A DNA stretch of 64,000 nt from Massilia sp. PDC64 (GTDB lineage Bacteria > Pseudomonadota > Gammaproteobacteria > Burkholderiales > Burkholderiaceae_D), in NCBI RefSeq assembly GCF_900101265.1, contig NZ_FMZS01000005.1:423631-487630 (forward strand), in the 5' to 3' direction. The notes under the pieces were generated by a model. It made no database searches, was not told the origin of the DNA, and saw only the letters and a list, made by a program, of their open reading frames with translations. Shown here one piece after another: positions 41,059 to 50,204 of this stretch (positions are counted from its first letter, which is position 1; each line of letters opens with the position of its first letter). The translations under genes were made by a program, and so were the position numbers.

Positions 41059-42618
41059 TCAGCGCGCGTCCAGCGCCTCCGCGAGGCCACCCCACACGGG
41101 CATGAACAGGCCCGCATCCATCGTGCGCACGTCGCGCACGATCGGCGCAAAGCCCATGTGGGCCAGCACGTCCCGCTCCAGGTCGACGCCGGGCGCGATT
41201 TCCGTCAGTTCCAGCCCATCCGCCGTCAGGCGGAACACGGCCCGCTCCGTCACGAACAGCACGTCCTGGCCGCGCTGTGCGGCGTCATGCCCGTTGAACG
41301 TGATCTGCTCGACCTGTTCGATGAACTTGCGCGAACGGCCTTCCTGCACGATGCGCAGGCGGCCGTCCTCCACCGCCACGTCCAGCCCGCCCGCCGTGAA
41401 CGTCCCGCAGAACACCAGCTTGCGCGTCGAGCGCGTGATGTTGATGAAGCCCCCGCAGCCCACCGGCCGGCCGTTGAACATGCTGACGTTGACATTGCCG
41501 TGCAGGTCGGTCTGGGCGAGGCCGAGGAAGCTCGCATCGAGCCCGCCGCCGTCGTAGAAATCGAACTGCGCGGACTGGTCGATGATCGACTCGGCATTGT
41601 AGGCGAGGGCGAAGTCGCCGCCCTGGGCGGGAATGCCGCCGTTGACGCCGCTCTCGATGCTGAGGGTGAGCAGGTCCGACACGCCTTCCTCCGCCGCGAT
41701 GGACGGGATGCCGGCCGGGATGCCGATGCCGAGGTTCGTGATCGCGCCGGGCCTGAGTTCCAGCGCCGCCCGGCGTGCGATCACCTTGCGCTCGTCGAGC
41801 GGCATCGGCACGAGCGAGCGCACGGGAACGCGCACGTCGCCGCACAGCGCCGGATTGAACACGGTGCTGATCGACTGCATGTGTGATTCCGGCCTGGCGG
41901 TCACGACGTAGTCGATCAGGTAGCCCGGCACTTTCACCCGCTTCGGATGCAGGCTCCCTTCCTGCACCACCTGTTCCACCTGCGCGATCACGATGCCGCC
42001 GCACGCGCGCGCCGCCTGGGCGATCTGCAGCTGCTCCAGGTGCACGCCTTCCTTGTCCAGCGTGAGGTTGCCCTTTTCGTCCGCGACGGTGCCGCGGATG
42101 ATCGCCACGTCGATCTTCGGACAGGGATAGTGCAGCCATTCCTCGCCGGCGAACTCCGTCAGGTGCACCAGGTCCTCGGCCGCGCTGGCATTCAGCTTGC
42201 CGCCCTGCTGGCGCGGATCGACGAAGGTGCCCAGTCCCACCTTGGTCAGCAGGCCCGGCGTGCGCGCCGCCATGTGCCGCGTCAGGTGCGACAGCGACCC
42301 CTGCGGGAAGTTATAGGCCTCGACTTCGTTCGCATAGATCATCCCCATCAATTCCTTGCCGGTCTGGCCGAAATGGCCCGCCACCGTGCGCCGGATCATG
42401 CCCTTGTGGGCGAAATGCACCATGCCGCCCGTACCGCCGTTGCCGATGGCGCCGCAGGCCCAGGTGGTCAGGCTGCGCGGATGGCCCTCGGCCAGGAAGC
42501 GCCGTTCGAGCGCGATCAGGACTTCTTCGGCCAGTCCCATCATGGCCAGGCCGCCCAGGAAGATGGTGGATTCGTCGCGGACCAGGGCGGCTGCGGCGTC
42601 GGCACTGATGACTTGCAT
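41059..42618 (-). CDS. Fused-subunit class I CoA-transferase
   Basis: A 519-residue protein joining alpha and beta CoA-transferase domains, as in acetoacetate/propionate CoA-transferases (YdiF type). The alpha part has GAIGNGGTGGMVHFAHKG near 57, and the beta part NLGIGIPAGIPSIAAEEG near 295 with E322 (LSIESGVNGG) as the likely catalytic Glu. GGAG lies six bases before the ATG at 42618; the ATG at 42630 would hide that site. It is divergent from the hydratase gene with two dyads between them. It may activate an aryl acid or recycle CoA from vanilloyl-CoA; the acceptor is unknown. Confidence 0.83.
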   Translation of the reverse strand: MQVISADAAAALVRDESTIFLGGLAMMGLAEEVLIALERRFLAEGHPRSLTTWACGAIGNGGTGGMVHFAHKGMIRRTVAGHFGQTGKELMGMIYANEVEAYNFPQGSLSHLTRHMAARTPGLLTKVGLGTFVDPRQQGGKLNASAAEDLVHLTEFAGEEWLHYPCPKIDVAIIRGTVADEKGNLTLDKEGVHLEQLQIAQAARACGGIVIAQVEQVVQEGSLHPKRVKVPGYLIDYVVTARPESHMQSISTVFNPALCGDVRVPVRSLVPMPLDERKVIARRAALELRPGAITNLGIGIPAGIPSIAAEEGVSDLLTLSIESGVNGGIPAQGGDFALAYNAESIIDQSAQFDFYDGGGLDASFLGLAQTDLHGNVNVSMFNGRPVGCGGFINITRSTRKLVFCGTFTAGGLDVAVEDGRLRIVQEGRSRKFIEQVEQITFNGHDAAQRGQDVLFVTERAVFRLTADGLELTEIAPGVDLERDVLAHMGFAPIVRDVRTMDAGLFMPVWGGLAEALDAR

Positions 42619-42645
42619 GGCTGTCTCCATATAGAGTTTCGATGT

Positions 42646-42668
42646 AATGGTTATCGATCATAAACAAT
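42646..42668. promoter_or_regulatory. Dyad of the TTATA-N3-TATAA type, CoA-transferase side
   Basis: AATGGTTATC, spacer GAT, CATAAACAAT: the arms agree at 7 of 10 positions. It sits 28 bases before the CoA-transferase start on the minus strand. Confidence 0.45.
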
Positions 42669-42688
42669 TTGCTTGCGGCCCGCAATAA

Positions 42689-42711
42689 AATCGTTATAGG
42701 ATATAACCATT
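42689..42711. promoter_or_regulatory. Strong dyad before the hydroxycinnamate operon
   Basis: AATCGTTATA, spacer GGA, TATAACCATT: the arms agree at 9 of 10 positions. It ends 35 bases before the hydratase start, where it could overlap a promoter. It matches the perfect dyad at 48439-48461 at most arm positions. Confidence 0.65.
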
Positions 42712-42745
42712 ACGACTCAATAGATTTTTTTGGAAAGCCAGGACA

Positions 42746-43534
42746 ATGAGCCAGAAACCGGATACCCCATTGCTAAGCATCGAAACGGTCGGCGCCGTGG
42801 CAAAGATCACGCTGTGCCGCTCGGCCAAGCGCAACGCACTCAGCGACGACCTGGTGCGCGAGCTGCGGCTGTGTTTCGAATCCCTCCCGGACACCGTCCG
42901 CGCCGCCGTGCTGCTGGGCGATGGCCCGGCGTTCTGCGCGGGGCTGGACCTGTCCGAAGTGCGCGAGAACAACACCACGCAGGCCGTTTTTCACTCCCGC
43001 ATGTGGCATGCGGCGTTCGAGGCCATCGGCTTCGGCCGCGTGCCGGTCGTCGCGCTGCTGCACGGCGCCGTCGTGGGCGGCGGCCTGGAACTGGCCAGCG
43101 CCTGCCACGTGCGGGTGGCGGAAAGCTCGGCGTTCTATGCGCTGCCGGAAGGCTCGCGCGGGCTGTTCGTCGGCGGCGGCGGGTCGGTGCGCATCGCGCG
43201 CCTGATCGGCGTGGCGCGCATGACGGACATGATGCTCACGGGCCGCGTGCTGGACGCCGCCGAGGGCCACGCCGCCGGCATCAGCCATTACCTGGTGGAG
43301 CCGGGCGCGGGCCTGGACAAGGCGATGGCGCTGGCCGAAAAGATCGCCGGTAATTCGCCGATGACCAATTACGGCGTCATGCACGTGCTGCCGCGCATCG
43401 CCGACCAGTCGATCCAGGACGGCCTGATGACGGAAGCGCTGATGGCATCGGTCGCGGCCAGCGATCCGGAAACGCGCCAGCGCCTGGCCGCCTTCCTCGA
43501 CGCCAAGACCAACAAGGTCCGCCAGGCCGGCTGA
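42746..43534 (+). CDS. Enoyl-CoA hydratase/isomerase-family protein
   Basis: A 262-residue crotonase. The oxyanion segments are FCAGLDLSEV near 66 and HGAVVGGGLELASACH near 105; the acidic residue in LPEGSRGLFVGGGGS near 133 fits the hydratase catalytic site. It does not look like the dedicated feruloyl-CoA hydratase/lyase (Ech), whose signatures differ in these places. Directly followed by feruloyl-CoA synthase, it probably hydrates feruloyl-CoA or a similar aryl-propenoyl-CoA. Retro-aldol lyase activity cannot be excluded. Confidence 0.83.
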   Translation: MSQKPDTPLLSIETVGAVAKITLCRSAKRNALSDDLVRELRLCFESLPDTVRAAVLLGDGPAFCAGLDLSEVRENNTTQAVFHSRMWHAAFEAIGFGRVPVVALLHGAVVGGGLELASACHVRVAESSAFYALPEGSRGLFVGGGGSVRIARLIGVARMTDMMLTGRVLDAAEGHAAGISHYLVEPGAGLDKAMALAEKIAGNSPMTNYGVMHVLPRIADQSIQDGLMTEALMASVAASDPETRQRLAAFLDAKTNKVRQAG

Positions 43535-43562
43535 TCCTACAAAACATCCACAAGGAGACATC

Positions 43563-45419
43563 ATGGCGAACCAGGCTCGCTACCGCCCGGTGCATTTCGC
43601 CCGGGCCGCGGTGGAAGTGCGGGAAACGCCGGACGCGGTCTATGTCCGTGCGCGCGCGCCGCTGGAACAGTATGCGGCACGCACGACCGACCGTCTGCTG
43701 CACTGGGCGGACACGGCGCCCGACCGCAGCTACATGGCGCGCAGGGAGGACGGCGCCTGGCGCCACCTGAGCTACCGCGCCGCACGCGACAGCGCCCGCG
43801 CGCTCGGCGAAGCCCTGCTGCGGCGGGACCTGTCGGCCGAACGCCCGGTCCTGATCCTGTCCGGGAACGACCTGGAACACGCGCAGCTGGCGCTCGCCTG
43901 CCAGTACGCCGGCGTGCCGTATGCGCCCGTGTCGCCGGCCTATTCGCTGCAGTCGCAGGACTTCGGCAAGCTGCGCCACGTGGTCGAGCTGCTGCGTCCG
44001 GGGCTCGTCTTCGCATGCGACGGCGATGCTTATGCGGCGGCCATCCGGGCCGCCGTCCCGGCCGGGACCGAGCTGGTGCTCGTGAAGGGCGAGGTTCCCG
44101 GCCGCGCGGCGACGCCGTTCGCCGGCCTGCTCGCGACGCCACCCACCGCCGCGGTGGAAGCGGCACGCGCGGCGACGGGCCCCGACACCATCGTGAAATT
44201 CCTGTTCACGTCCGGCTCGACGCGGATGCCGAAGGCAGTGATCACGACGCAGCGCATGCTGTGCGCCAACCAGCAGATGCTGCTGCAGTGCTGGCCCTTC
44301 CTGGCCGAGGAACCGCCCGTGCTGCTCGACTGGCTGCCGTGGAACCACACGTTCGGCGGCAGCAAGGACGTCAACCTGATCCTGTTCAACGGCGGCACGC
44401 TGTACATCGACGACGGCAAGCCGACCCCGCAGCACATCGGCATCACGCTCGAGAACCTGCGCGACGTGGCGCCGACCATGTACTTCAACGTGCCCAAGGG
44501 CTGGGAAGAGGTCGCGCACGCGCTGGCCCGCGACCCGGACCTGCGCAAGCGCTTCTACAGCCGCCTCAAGCTGCAGTTCTATGCCGGCGCCGCGCTGTCG
44601 CAGCCGGTGTGGGACCAGCTGCACGCCAGTGCGGAGCAGGAATGCGGCGAACGGATCGTCATGACGACGGGTCTCGGCATGACCGAGACGGCGCCGTGCG
44701 CGATGTTCGTACTCGACAACGAGGCGCATGCCGGCGAACTGGGCACGCCATGTCCCGGCATGGAGGTCAAGCTCGTGCGCGAAGGGGACAAGCTGGAAGT
44801 GCGCTACCGCGGCCCGAACGTCACGCCCGGCTACTGGCGCGCGCCCGAGGAAACGGCGGCCACGTTCGACGAGGAAGGCTTCCTGCGCTCGGGCGATGCC
44901 GTCAAGTGGCGCGACCCGGGCCGGCCGGAACTGGGCCTGCTGTTCGACGGCCGCGAGGCCGAGGACTTCAAGCTGGCCACCGGCACCTGGGTCAGCGTGG
45001 GCCCGCTGCGCGAGCGCGCCATCCGCGCCGGCGCGCCGTATCTGCAGGACGCCGTCGTCACGGGCCACGACCGCAACGAGCTTGGTCTGATGATCATTCC
45101 GCGCCTGCCGCTGTGCCGCGAACTGGCGGGCCTGCCGGAATCCGCACCCGTGGCGGACGTGCTGGCCGCGCCGCCCGTGCGGGCCTTCTTCCGCCGCCTG
45201 GTGCAGACGCTGCATGACGGCGGCAGCGGCAGCGCCACGCGCGTGAAGCGGGCCTGCCTGCTGCACGACGTACCGAACATCGACCGCGGCGAGATCACGG
45301 ACAAGGGATCGATCAACCAGCGGGCGATGCTGACCCACCGCGCCGCGCTGGTCGCGGCCCTGTACGACGGCACCGCGCCATCCTTCATCCAACCCAACGA
45401 TAGCGGGACTTCGACATGA
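43563..45419 (+). CDS. fcs: Feruloyl-CoA synthase
   Basis: A 618-residue AMP-forming acid-CoA ligase. The P-loop-like FLFTSGSTRMPKAVITT is near 215, LLDWLPWNHTFGGSKDVNL near 259, and GLGMTETAPCA near 371; these, the length and the N-terminal RYRPVHFARAAVEVRETPD are characteristic of feruloyl-CoA synthases. It activates ferulate, and probably p-coumarate and caffeate, with ATP and CoA. AAGGAGA precedes the ATG and the stop overlaps the thiolase start. Confidence 0.92.
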   Translation: MANQARYRPVHFARAAVEVRETPDAVYVRARAPLEQYAARTTDRLLHWADTAPDRSYMARREDGAWRHLSYRAARDSARALGEALLRRDLSAERPVLILSGNDLEHAQLALACQYAGVPYAPVSPAYSLQSQDFGKLRHVVELLRPGLVFACDGDAYAAAIRAAVPAGTELVLVKGEVPGRAATPFAGLLATPPTAAVEAARAATGPDTIVKFLFTSGSTRMPKAVITTQRMLCANQQMLLQCWPFLAEEPPVLLDWLPWNHTFGGSKDVNLILFNGGTLYIDDGKPTPQHIGITLENLRDVAPTMYFNVPKGWEEVAHALARDPDLRKRFYSRLKLQFYAGAALSQPVWDQLHASAEQECGERIVMTTGLGMTETAPCAMFVLDNEAHAGELGTPCPGMEVKLVREGDKLEVRYRGPNVTPGYWRAPEETAATFDEEGFLRSGDAVKWRDPGRPELGLLFDGREAEDFKLATGTWVSVGPLRERAIRAGAPYLQDAVVTGHDRNELGLMIIPRLPLCRELAGLPESAPVADVLAAPPVRAFFRRLVQTLHDGGSGSATRVKRACLLHDVPNIDRGEITDKGSINQRAMLTHRAALVAALYDGTAPSFIQPNDSGTST

Positions 45420-46660
45420 GCCTTTACTCCACCTACGACGACATCTGGATCCTCGACGGCGTGCGCACGCCTTTCGTGGACTATTGCACCGGCTTTTCGG
45501 CCGTTTCGCCGACCGATCTCGGCATCAAGGTGGCGCGCGCCGTGCTGGAACGCGCCAACGTGGACCCGGCTCAGGTCGGGTCTGTCCTGTCCGGGAACAT
45601 GGCGCCCGGCGACTGCTTCCAGTACATGATCGCGCGCCACATCGGCCTGTACGCCGGCGTGCCGCAGCAGGTCACGGCGCTCAACGTGCAGCGCATCTGC
45701 GGCACCGGTTTCGAGCTGTTCCGCCAGGCGGCCGACCAGATCAAGCTGGGTTACACCGACACGGCACTGGTGGTCGGCACGGAAAACATGACGCGCAACC
45801 CGATCGCGGCCTTCGGCCACCGCACCGGCTTCAAGCTCGGCGCGCCCGTCGAGTTCCAGGATTACATGTGGGAGGCGCTGATCGACCCGGCACCGGGCAT
45901 CACGATGCCGCAGACGGCGGAGAACCTCGCCGTGCGCTACGACGTGAAGCGCGAGGAGGTGGATGCTTACGCCTCGCGCAGCTTCGCGCGCGCCGTCGAC
46001 GCCCAGGCGCGCGGCTTTCACGCCGGCGAGATCGTCCCCGTCGTGAACGAGACGTTCGAGCTGGACGGCTATGCCCGGCGTACGATCCGCCTGACCGGCA
46101 AGCAGAAGGAACTGACGATCGACACGCACGTCCGGCCATCGCCCGTCGAGGTGCTGGCCGGCCTGCGCCCGCTCTACCCGGGCGGCGTGCAGACGGCGGG
46201 CAACAGCTCGGCCCTTGTCGACGGCGCCGGTGCCGCCATCGTTGCCGGTGGCGACGTCATGCGCGGTCGCAGCCGTCCCCCGCTGGCGCGTCTGCTGGCC
46301 TGCGCCGTGGCCGGCGTGCCGCCCGAGATCATGGGTATCGGCCCCGCACCGGCGATCCGCCTGCTGCTCGAGCGCAGCGGCCTGCAACTGGATCAGGTCG
46401 GGCTGTTCGAGATCAACGAGGCGCAGGGCGCGCAGGTGCTCGCGGTCGCGCGCGAGCTGGGTCTCGACGAGGAGCGCCTGAACGTGAACGGCGGCGCGAT
46501 CGCGCTGGGCCACCCGCTCGCCGCCACCGGCATGCGCCTGACCATCACGCTCGCGCGTGCCCTGCGCGAGACGGGCCGCCGCTACGGCGTGGCGTCGGCC
46601 TGCATCGGCGGCGGCCAGGGTATCGCGCTGCTGCTCGAGAACCCGGATTCGGACAACTGA
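45416..46660 (+). CDS. Beta-ketothiolase of the aryl side-chain pathway
   Basis: A 414-residue thiolase. C95 (VQRICGTGFE) is the nucleophile, GHPLAATGMRL near 362 carries His, and SACIGGGQGIAL the second Cys. It overlaps the feruloyl-CoA synthase stop by four bases and is followed by a dehydrogenase gene. In this position it most likely cleaves an aryl-beta-ketoacyl-CoA to aroyl-CoA and acetyl-CoA, which implies beta-oxidation rather than aldehyde release. A general acetyl-CoA acetyltransferase role is the alternative. Confidence 0.87.
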   Translation: MSLYSTYDDIWILDGVRTPFVDYCTGFSAVSPTDLGIKVARAVLERANVDPAQVGSVLSGNMAPGDCFQYMIARHIGLYAGVPQQVTALNVQRICGTGFELFRQAADQIKLGYTDTALVVGTENMTRNPIAAFGHRTGFKLGAPVEFQDYMWEALIDPAPGITMPQTAENLAVRYDVKREEVDAYASRSFARAVDAQARGFHAGEIVPVVNETFELDGYARRTIRLTGKQKELTIDTHVRPSPVEVLAGLRPLYPGGVQTAGNSSALVDGAGAAIVAGGDVMRGRSRPPLARLLACAVAGVPPEIMGIGPAPAIRLLLERSGLQLDQVGLFEINEAQGAQVLAVARELGLDEERLNVNGGAIALGHPLAATGMRLTITLARALRETGRRYGVASACIGGGQGIALLLENPDSDN

Positions 46661-46670
46661 AGGAGAGACT

Positions 46671-47435
46671 ATGCAACTGGCAGGACAGGCCGCCCTCGTG
46701 ACGGGCGGCGCATCGGGCCTCGGCGCCCAGACCGTGCGCGAACTGGCGGCGCAGGGCGCGAAGGTGGCGATCCTCGACGTCAACGTGGAAGCCGCGCAGG
46801 CGTTGGCGCAGGAGGTCGGCGGACTCGCGCTGCACTGCGACATCTGCGACAGCGCCAGCGTGGAAGCGGCGCTGCGTGCGGCGGCGGAGGCGCACGGCAG
46901 CGCGCGCGTCCTCGTGAACTGCGCGGGCATCGGCGGCGCGCGGCGCCTCGTCGGGCGCGACGGGAGCCCGATGCCGCTGGAGGATTTCAGCCGCATCGTC
47001 AACGTCAACCTGATTGGCACGTTCAACGTCGTGCGCCTGGCCGCGGCCGCAATGGTCGCCGCCGAGCCGCTGGAAGACGGCGAGCGCGGCGTCATCATCA
47101 TGACCTCGTCGGTGGCCGCGTACGACGGCCAGGTCGGCCAGGAAGCCTACGCAGCCTCGAAGGGCGGCCTGACGTCGCTGACCCTGCCGCTGGCGCGCGA
47201 TCTGGCGCAGTTCGGGGTGCGCGTGGTGACCATCGCCCCGGGGCTGTTCCTCACGCCGCTGCTGTACAAGCTGCCGGAAGAGGTGCAGCAATCGCTGGCG
47301 GCGTCGATTCCGTTCCCCAAGCGGCTGGGCAAGGCGGACGAATATGCGCGCCTCGCCGCCCACGTCGTCACCAACCTGTCGCTCAACGGCGAGGTGATCC
47401 GCCTCGACGGGGCGCTGCGTCTGCCGCCACGCTGA
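46671..47435 (+). CDS. Short-chain dehydrogenase, 3-hydroxyacyl-CoA dehydrogenase-like
   Basis: A 254-residue SDR resembling type II 3-hydroxyacyl-CoA dehydrogenase (HSD10). The NAD-binding TGGASGLG is at 11-18, NCAGIGGA near 83, and the catalytic set S146/S147, Y160 and K164 is complete. AAGGAGAG precedes its ATG. It supplies the oxidation step between hydratase and thiolase. Its 3' end overlaps the convergent LysR gene by 53 bases. Confidence 0.87.
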   Translation: MQLAGQAALVTGGASGLGAQTVRELAAQGAKVAILDVNVEAAQALAQEVGGLALHCDICDSASVEAALRAAAEAHGSARVLVNCAGIGGARRLVGRDGSPMPLEDFSRIVNVNLIGTFNVVRLAAAAMVAAEPLEDGERGVIIMTSSVAAYDGQVGQEAYAASKGGLTSLTLPLARDLAQFGVRVVTIAPGLFLTPLLYKLPEEVQQSLAASIPFPKRLGKADEYARLAAHVVTNLSLNGEVIRLDGALRLPPR

Positions 47436-48345
47436 GCGCCGCCCGGCGAAAGCACTCGATCAGGTGCTCGACCGGGGCCGACAGCACCCGGTCGGCGCGC
47501 CGCACGATCACCAGTTCGCGCGCGAGAGGCATGCGGGCCGGCAGCGCCGCGAGGCCCGCCTGCAGGGCTTCTTCCCGGTGCAGCCGGGGCACCAGCGTCA
47601 CGCCGAGGCCCGCGCCCACGAGGGCCAGCGCCGTGCGGATCTGTTCCACCACGAAGCGCGGGCGCAAGGTCACGCCGGCCTGCAGGGCCGCGTGTTCCAC
47701 GTCCCGCTGCAGCCGGCCGGTGCCGCCCAGGATCAGCGGCACGTCCGCGAGGTCTCCCCAGCCGACCGACTTGCGCGCCGCGAGCGCGCTGTCGGGCCGG
47801 CACACCACCACGAAGGGATCGTGCAGCAGCGATTCCGTCACCAGCTCATTCGGCTCCGTGGGCCGCGCGGCCACGCCGAAATCCACCACCCGATCCTGCA
47901 CCCATGCCGCCGCCTTGGCGCTGGGGATGTCGTGCAGGCTGACCTGGAAATCCGGATAGTCGCGGTAGAACAGCGTGAGCGCCTGCGCCGCCAGGCCGGA
48001 TGCTACCGACGGCACGACCGCCAGCGACGTGCTGCCCCGGTGCGTATCGGCGGCATCGGCGATGCCGCGCATCGCATGCTCGAAATTGCGCACGAGGTCT
48101 TCCGCCACCACGGCCAGGCGTTCGCCCTGGACGGTCAGGCGCAGCGTGCGGCTGCTGCGGTCGAACAGGGACAGGCCCAGTTGCTGTTCGATCTTCGCCA
48201 CGGTCGCGGACAACGACGGCTGCGAGATCCCCAGCCGCCTGGCGGCCGCCGAAAAGCTGGCGCAGCGGCTCGCCATCGCGAACACCTCCAGCTGGCGGAT
48301 GGTCAGGTTGGTGCTGTTACCGGTTTCCGCTTTACTATCGATCAT
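47383..48345 (-). CDS. LysR-family regulator
   Basis: A 320-residue LysR protein with winged helix LTIRQLEVFAMASRCASFSAAARRLGISQPSLSATVAKIEQQLGLSLFDRS (about 14-63, interrupted here by no gap) and a standard effector domain (SVASGLAAQALTLFYRDYP near 113). It is divergent from the operon starting at 48489 and convergent with the dehydrogenase gene. It may control the CocE/CapA operon together with whatever binds the perfect dyad at 48439. Ligand unknown. Confidence 0.86.
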   Translation of the reverse strand: MIDSKAETGNSTNLTIRQLEVFAMASRCASFSAAARRLGISQPSLSATVAKIEQQLGLSLFDRSSRTLRLTVQGERLAVVAEDLVRNFEHAMRGIADAADTHRGSTSLAVVPSVASGLAAQALTLFYRDYPDFQVSLHDIPSAKAAAWVQDRVVDFGVAARPTEPNELVTESLLHDPFVVVCRPDSALAARKSVGWGDLADVPLILGGTGRLQRDVEHAALQAGVTLRPRFVVEQIRTALALVGAGLGVTLVPRLHREEALQAGLAALPARMPLARELVIVRRADRVLSAPVEHLIECFRRAALSVAADAAPRRGGSPRR

Positions 48346-48438
48346 ATTTATGAATAAATGGGATGAATAAACGGTACATAGGGTACACCTTGCAGCTCAA
48401 GGATGGAACCCGGAAAAACCTGCTTGCCTTTCCGGCAC

Positions 48439-48461
48439 AATGCTTATAAAGTATAAGCATT
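48439..48461. promoter_or_regulatory. Perfect 23-bp dyad before the CocE operon
   Basis: AATGCTTATA, spacer AAG, TATAAGCATT: a perfect 10-3-10 inverted repeat, 27 bases before the start at 48489. It is the best member of a family of dyads also present before the hydroxycinnamate operon and both large TonB receptor genes. Confidence 0.7.
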
Positions 48462-48488
48462 AAAACTCAAAAGCAGTAGGAGACAGCA

Positions 48489-50204
48489 ATGCCATGTAAA
48501 GGCACGACCAGGCGCCGCGCGCTGCAGGGGATGTTCTGCGCACTGCTACTGACAGCGGGGACGGCCGGCGCCACCGGGTTCGGCGCGCCGCTTCCGCCCG
48601 CCGTCAACGAGATCGAGCGCAGCGCCTTCTACATCCCGATGTCGGACGGCACCCGTCTTGCCGCCGACGTGTACCGGCCGAAGGCACCGGGGCGCTATCC
48701 GGTGATCCTGCATGCCAGCGCCGCACGCAGCCGCCCGTCCGACACGGACGACCGCTCCGGTGCGGGCGGGTTTTCCACGCAGATGATCAACCTGGCCCGC
48801 TACGGGTACGTGTTCGTCGTGGTCGAGCGCCGCGGCCTCGGCGCGTCGTTCGGCACGCGGCGCGGCTACCATGACCGCACCGAGGCGCGCGACGCGTACG
48901 ACCTGGCCGCCTGGGCGGCCGGCCAGCCCTGGTCGCAGGGCACGGTGGGCGTGTTCGGCTGCTCCAACACGGGCGACGCGGCGATGCACTTCCTGACGAC
49001 GAAGACCCACCCGGCGCTGAAGGCCGTGTTCGCGGGCTGCTTCAACTGGGATAAATACAGCGGCGGACGGCGCGGCGGCGTGCTCGCCAACTGGGGCACG
49101 GGTCCGCAGTCCAGCGTGGAGCAGGACCTGCGCACCGCGATTCCGGTCGACGGCGACGCGTCGCGCACGGTGCTGCGGCAGGCGGTCCAGGAACACGCGC
49201 GCAACACGCCCCTGCTGGACCTGTGGTCGGGCATGCCGAACCGCGACGACGTCTCGCCGCTGACGGGCACGCCGTTCTGGGAAGAGGGCAGCATCGCGAC
49301 GTACGGCGACGCCGTGCGCAAGTCCGGCGTGCCCGTCTACATCCAGGGCGGCTGGCAGGACGACTTCCGCGCCCAGGCCTTCATCACGCTGGCCAACCTC
49401 ACGCAGCCGACGAAACTCATCGTCGGCGACTGGGGCCATTGCTATAGCAAGGACTTTTCGATGGCGGCCGAGGCGCTGCGCTGGTTCGATCACTGGCTCA
49501 AGGGCGCCGACAACGGCATCATGCAGGAACCGCGCATCCACTACGAGACCGTGAACGCGGGGTGGCGCACGGCCGACGCCTGGCCGGTGGCGGCCAGCCA
49601 TCCCGTCAAGGCCTTCCTCGGCGCGGGCAGCCTGGCGATGCGCGAACCCGAACCGGGCAAGGCGTCGTTCAAGGTCGACTACCAGCCCGTGTGCGCACGC
49701 GGCACCGGCCTCGGTCCCACGTGCCCGCAGGACGACAAGGGCCTGACCTTCACCAGCGCGCCGCTGGCGGCCGACATGGAGCTGACGGGCCACCCGGTGG
49801 CCGACCTGTGGCTGTCCGCGAGCGTGGAGGACGGTCCCGTGTTCGCCTACCTGGAGGACATCGCACCGGACGGCGCCATCGCCATGGTCAGCGAAGGCCG
49901 GCTGCAGGCGCGCCACCGCAAGCTGGCGTCGGCGCCGTTCGCGCTGCCGGGCATCCCCTGGCACAGCTTTGACAAGGCCGACGTGGAGAATCTCGTACCG
50001 GGGCAGGCGGCGCGCTTCGTGTTCGACCTGCTGCCCGTATCCTGGGTGTTCAGGGCCGGGCACCGCTACCGGCTCACCATCACGGGCGCCGACCCGCGCG
50101 AAAAGCTGCGCAAGACGTATACGCCGGCGCCCACGTGGACCGTGTGGTTCGACCGCGCGCATCCGTCGCACCTGGTGCTGCCGCTGGTGGGGGCATCCAT
50201 ATGA
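48489..50204 (+). CDS. Secreted CocE/NonD-type hydrolase (X-Pro dipeptidyl-peptidase fold)
   Basis: A 571-residue exported hydrolase. An RRR-containing signal peptide runs to about AGA (28). The alpha/beta domain starts at MSDGTRLAADVYRP (51) and has VERRGLGASFG near 112 and S159 (FGCSNTGD; the usual motif is GxSYxG). The C-terminal jelly-roll begins near 400 (ELTGHPVADLWLSASVEDG). Family members cleave esters such as cocaine or acyl-amino esters. As first gene of an operon in a phenolic regulon, it may open an ester of a plant aromatic in the periplasm. Confidence 0.83.
   Translation: MPCKGTTRRRALQGMFCALLLTAGTAGATGFGAPLPPAVNEIERSAFYIPMSDGTRLAADVYRPKAPGRYPVILHASAARSRPSDTDDRSGAGGFSTQMINLARYGYVFVVVERRGLGASFGTRRGYHDRTEARDAYDLAAWAAGQPWSQGTVGVFGCSNTGDAAMHFLTTKTHPALKAVFAGCFNWDKYSGGRRGGVLANWGTGPQSSVEQDLRTAIPVDGDASRTVLRQAVQEHARNTPLLDLWSGMPNRDDVSPLTGTPFWEEGSIATYGDAVRKSGVPVYIQGGWQDDFRAQAFITLANLTQPTKLIVGDWGHCYSKDFSMAAEALRWFDHWLKGADNGIMQEPRIHYETVNAGWRTADAWPVAASHPVKAFLGAGSLAMREPEPGKASFKVDYQPVCARGTGLGPTCPQDDKGLTFTSAPLAADMELTGHPVADLWLSASVEDGPVFAYLEDIAPDGAIAMVSEGRLQARHRKLASAPFALPGIPWHSFDKADVENLVPGQAARFVFDLLPVSWVFRAGHRYRLTITGADPREKLRKTYTPAPTWTVWFDRAHPSHLVLPLVGASI

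Noticed and set aside
42746..43534. Assignment as feruloyl-CoA hydratase/lyase (ech)
   Set aside because: The crotonase signatures differ from dedicated Ech proteins, and the operon adds a dehydrogenase and thiolase, which fit beta-oxidation; kept as a generic hydratase.
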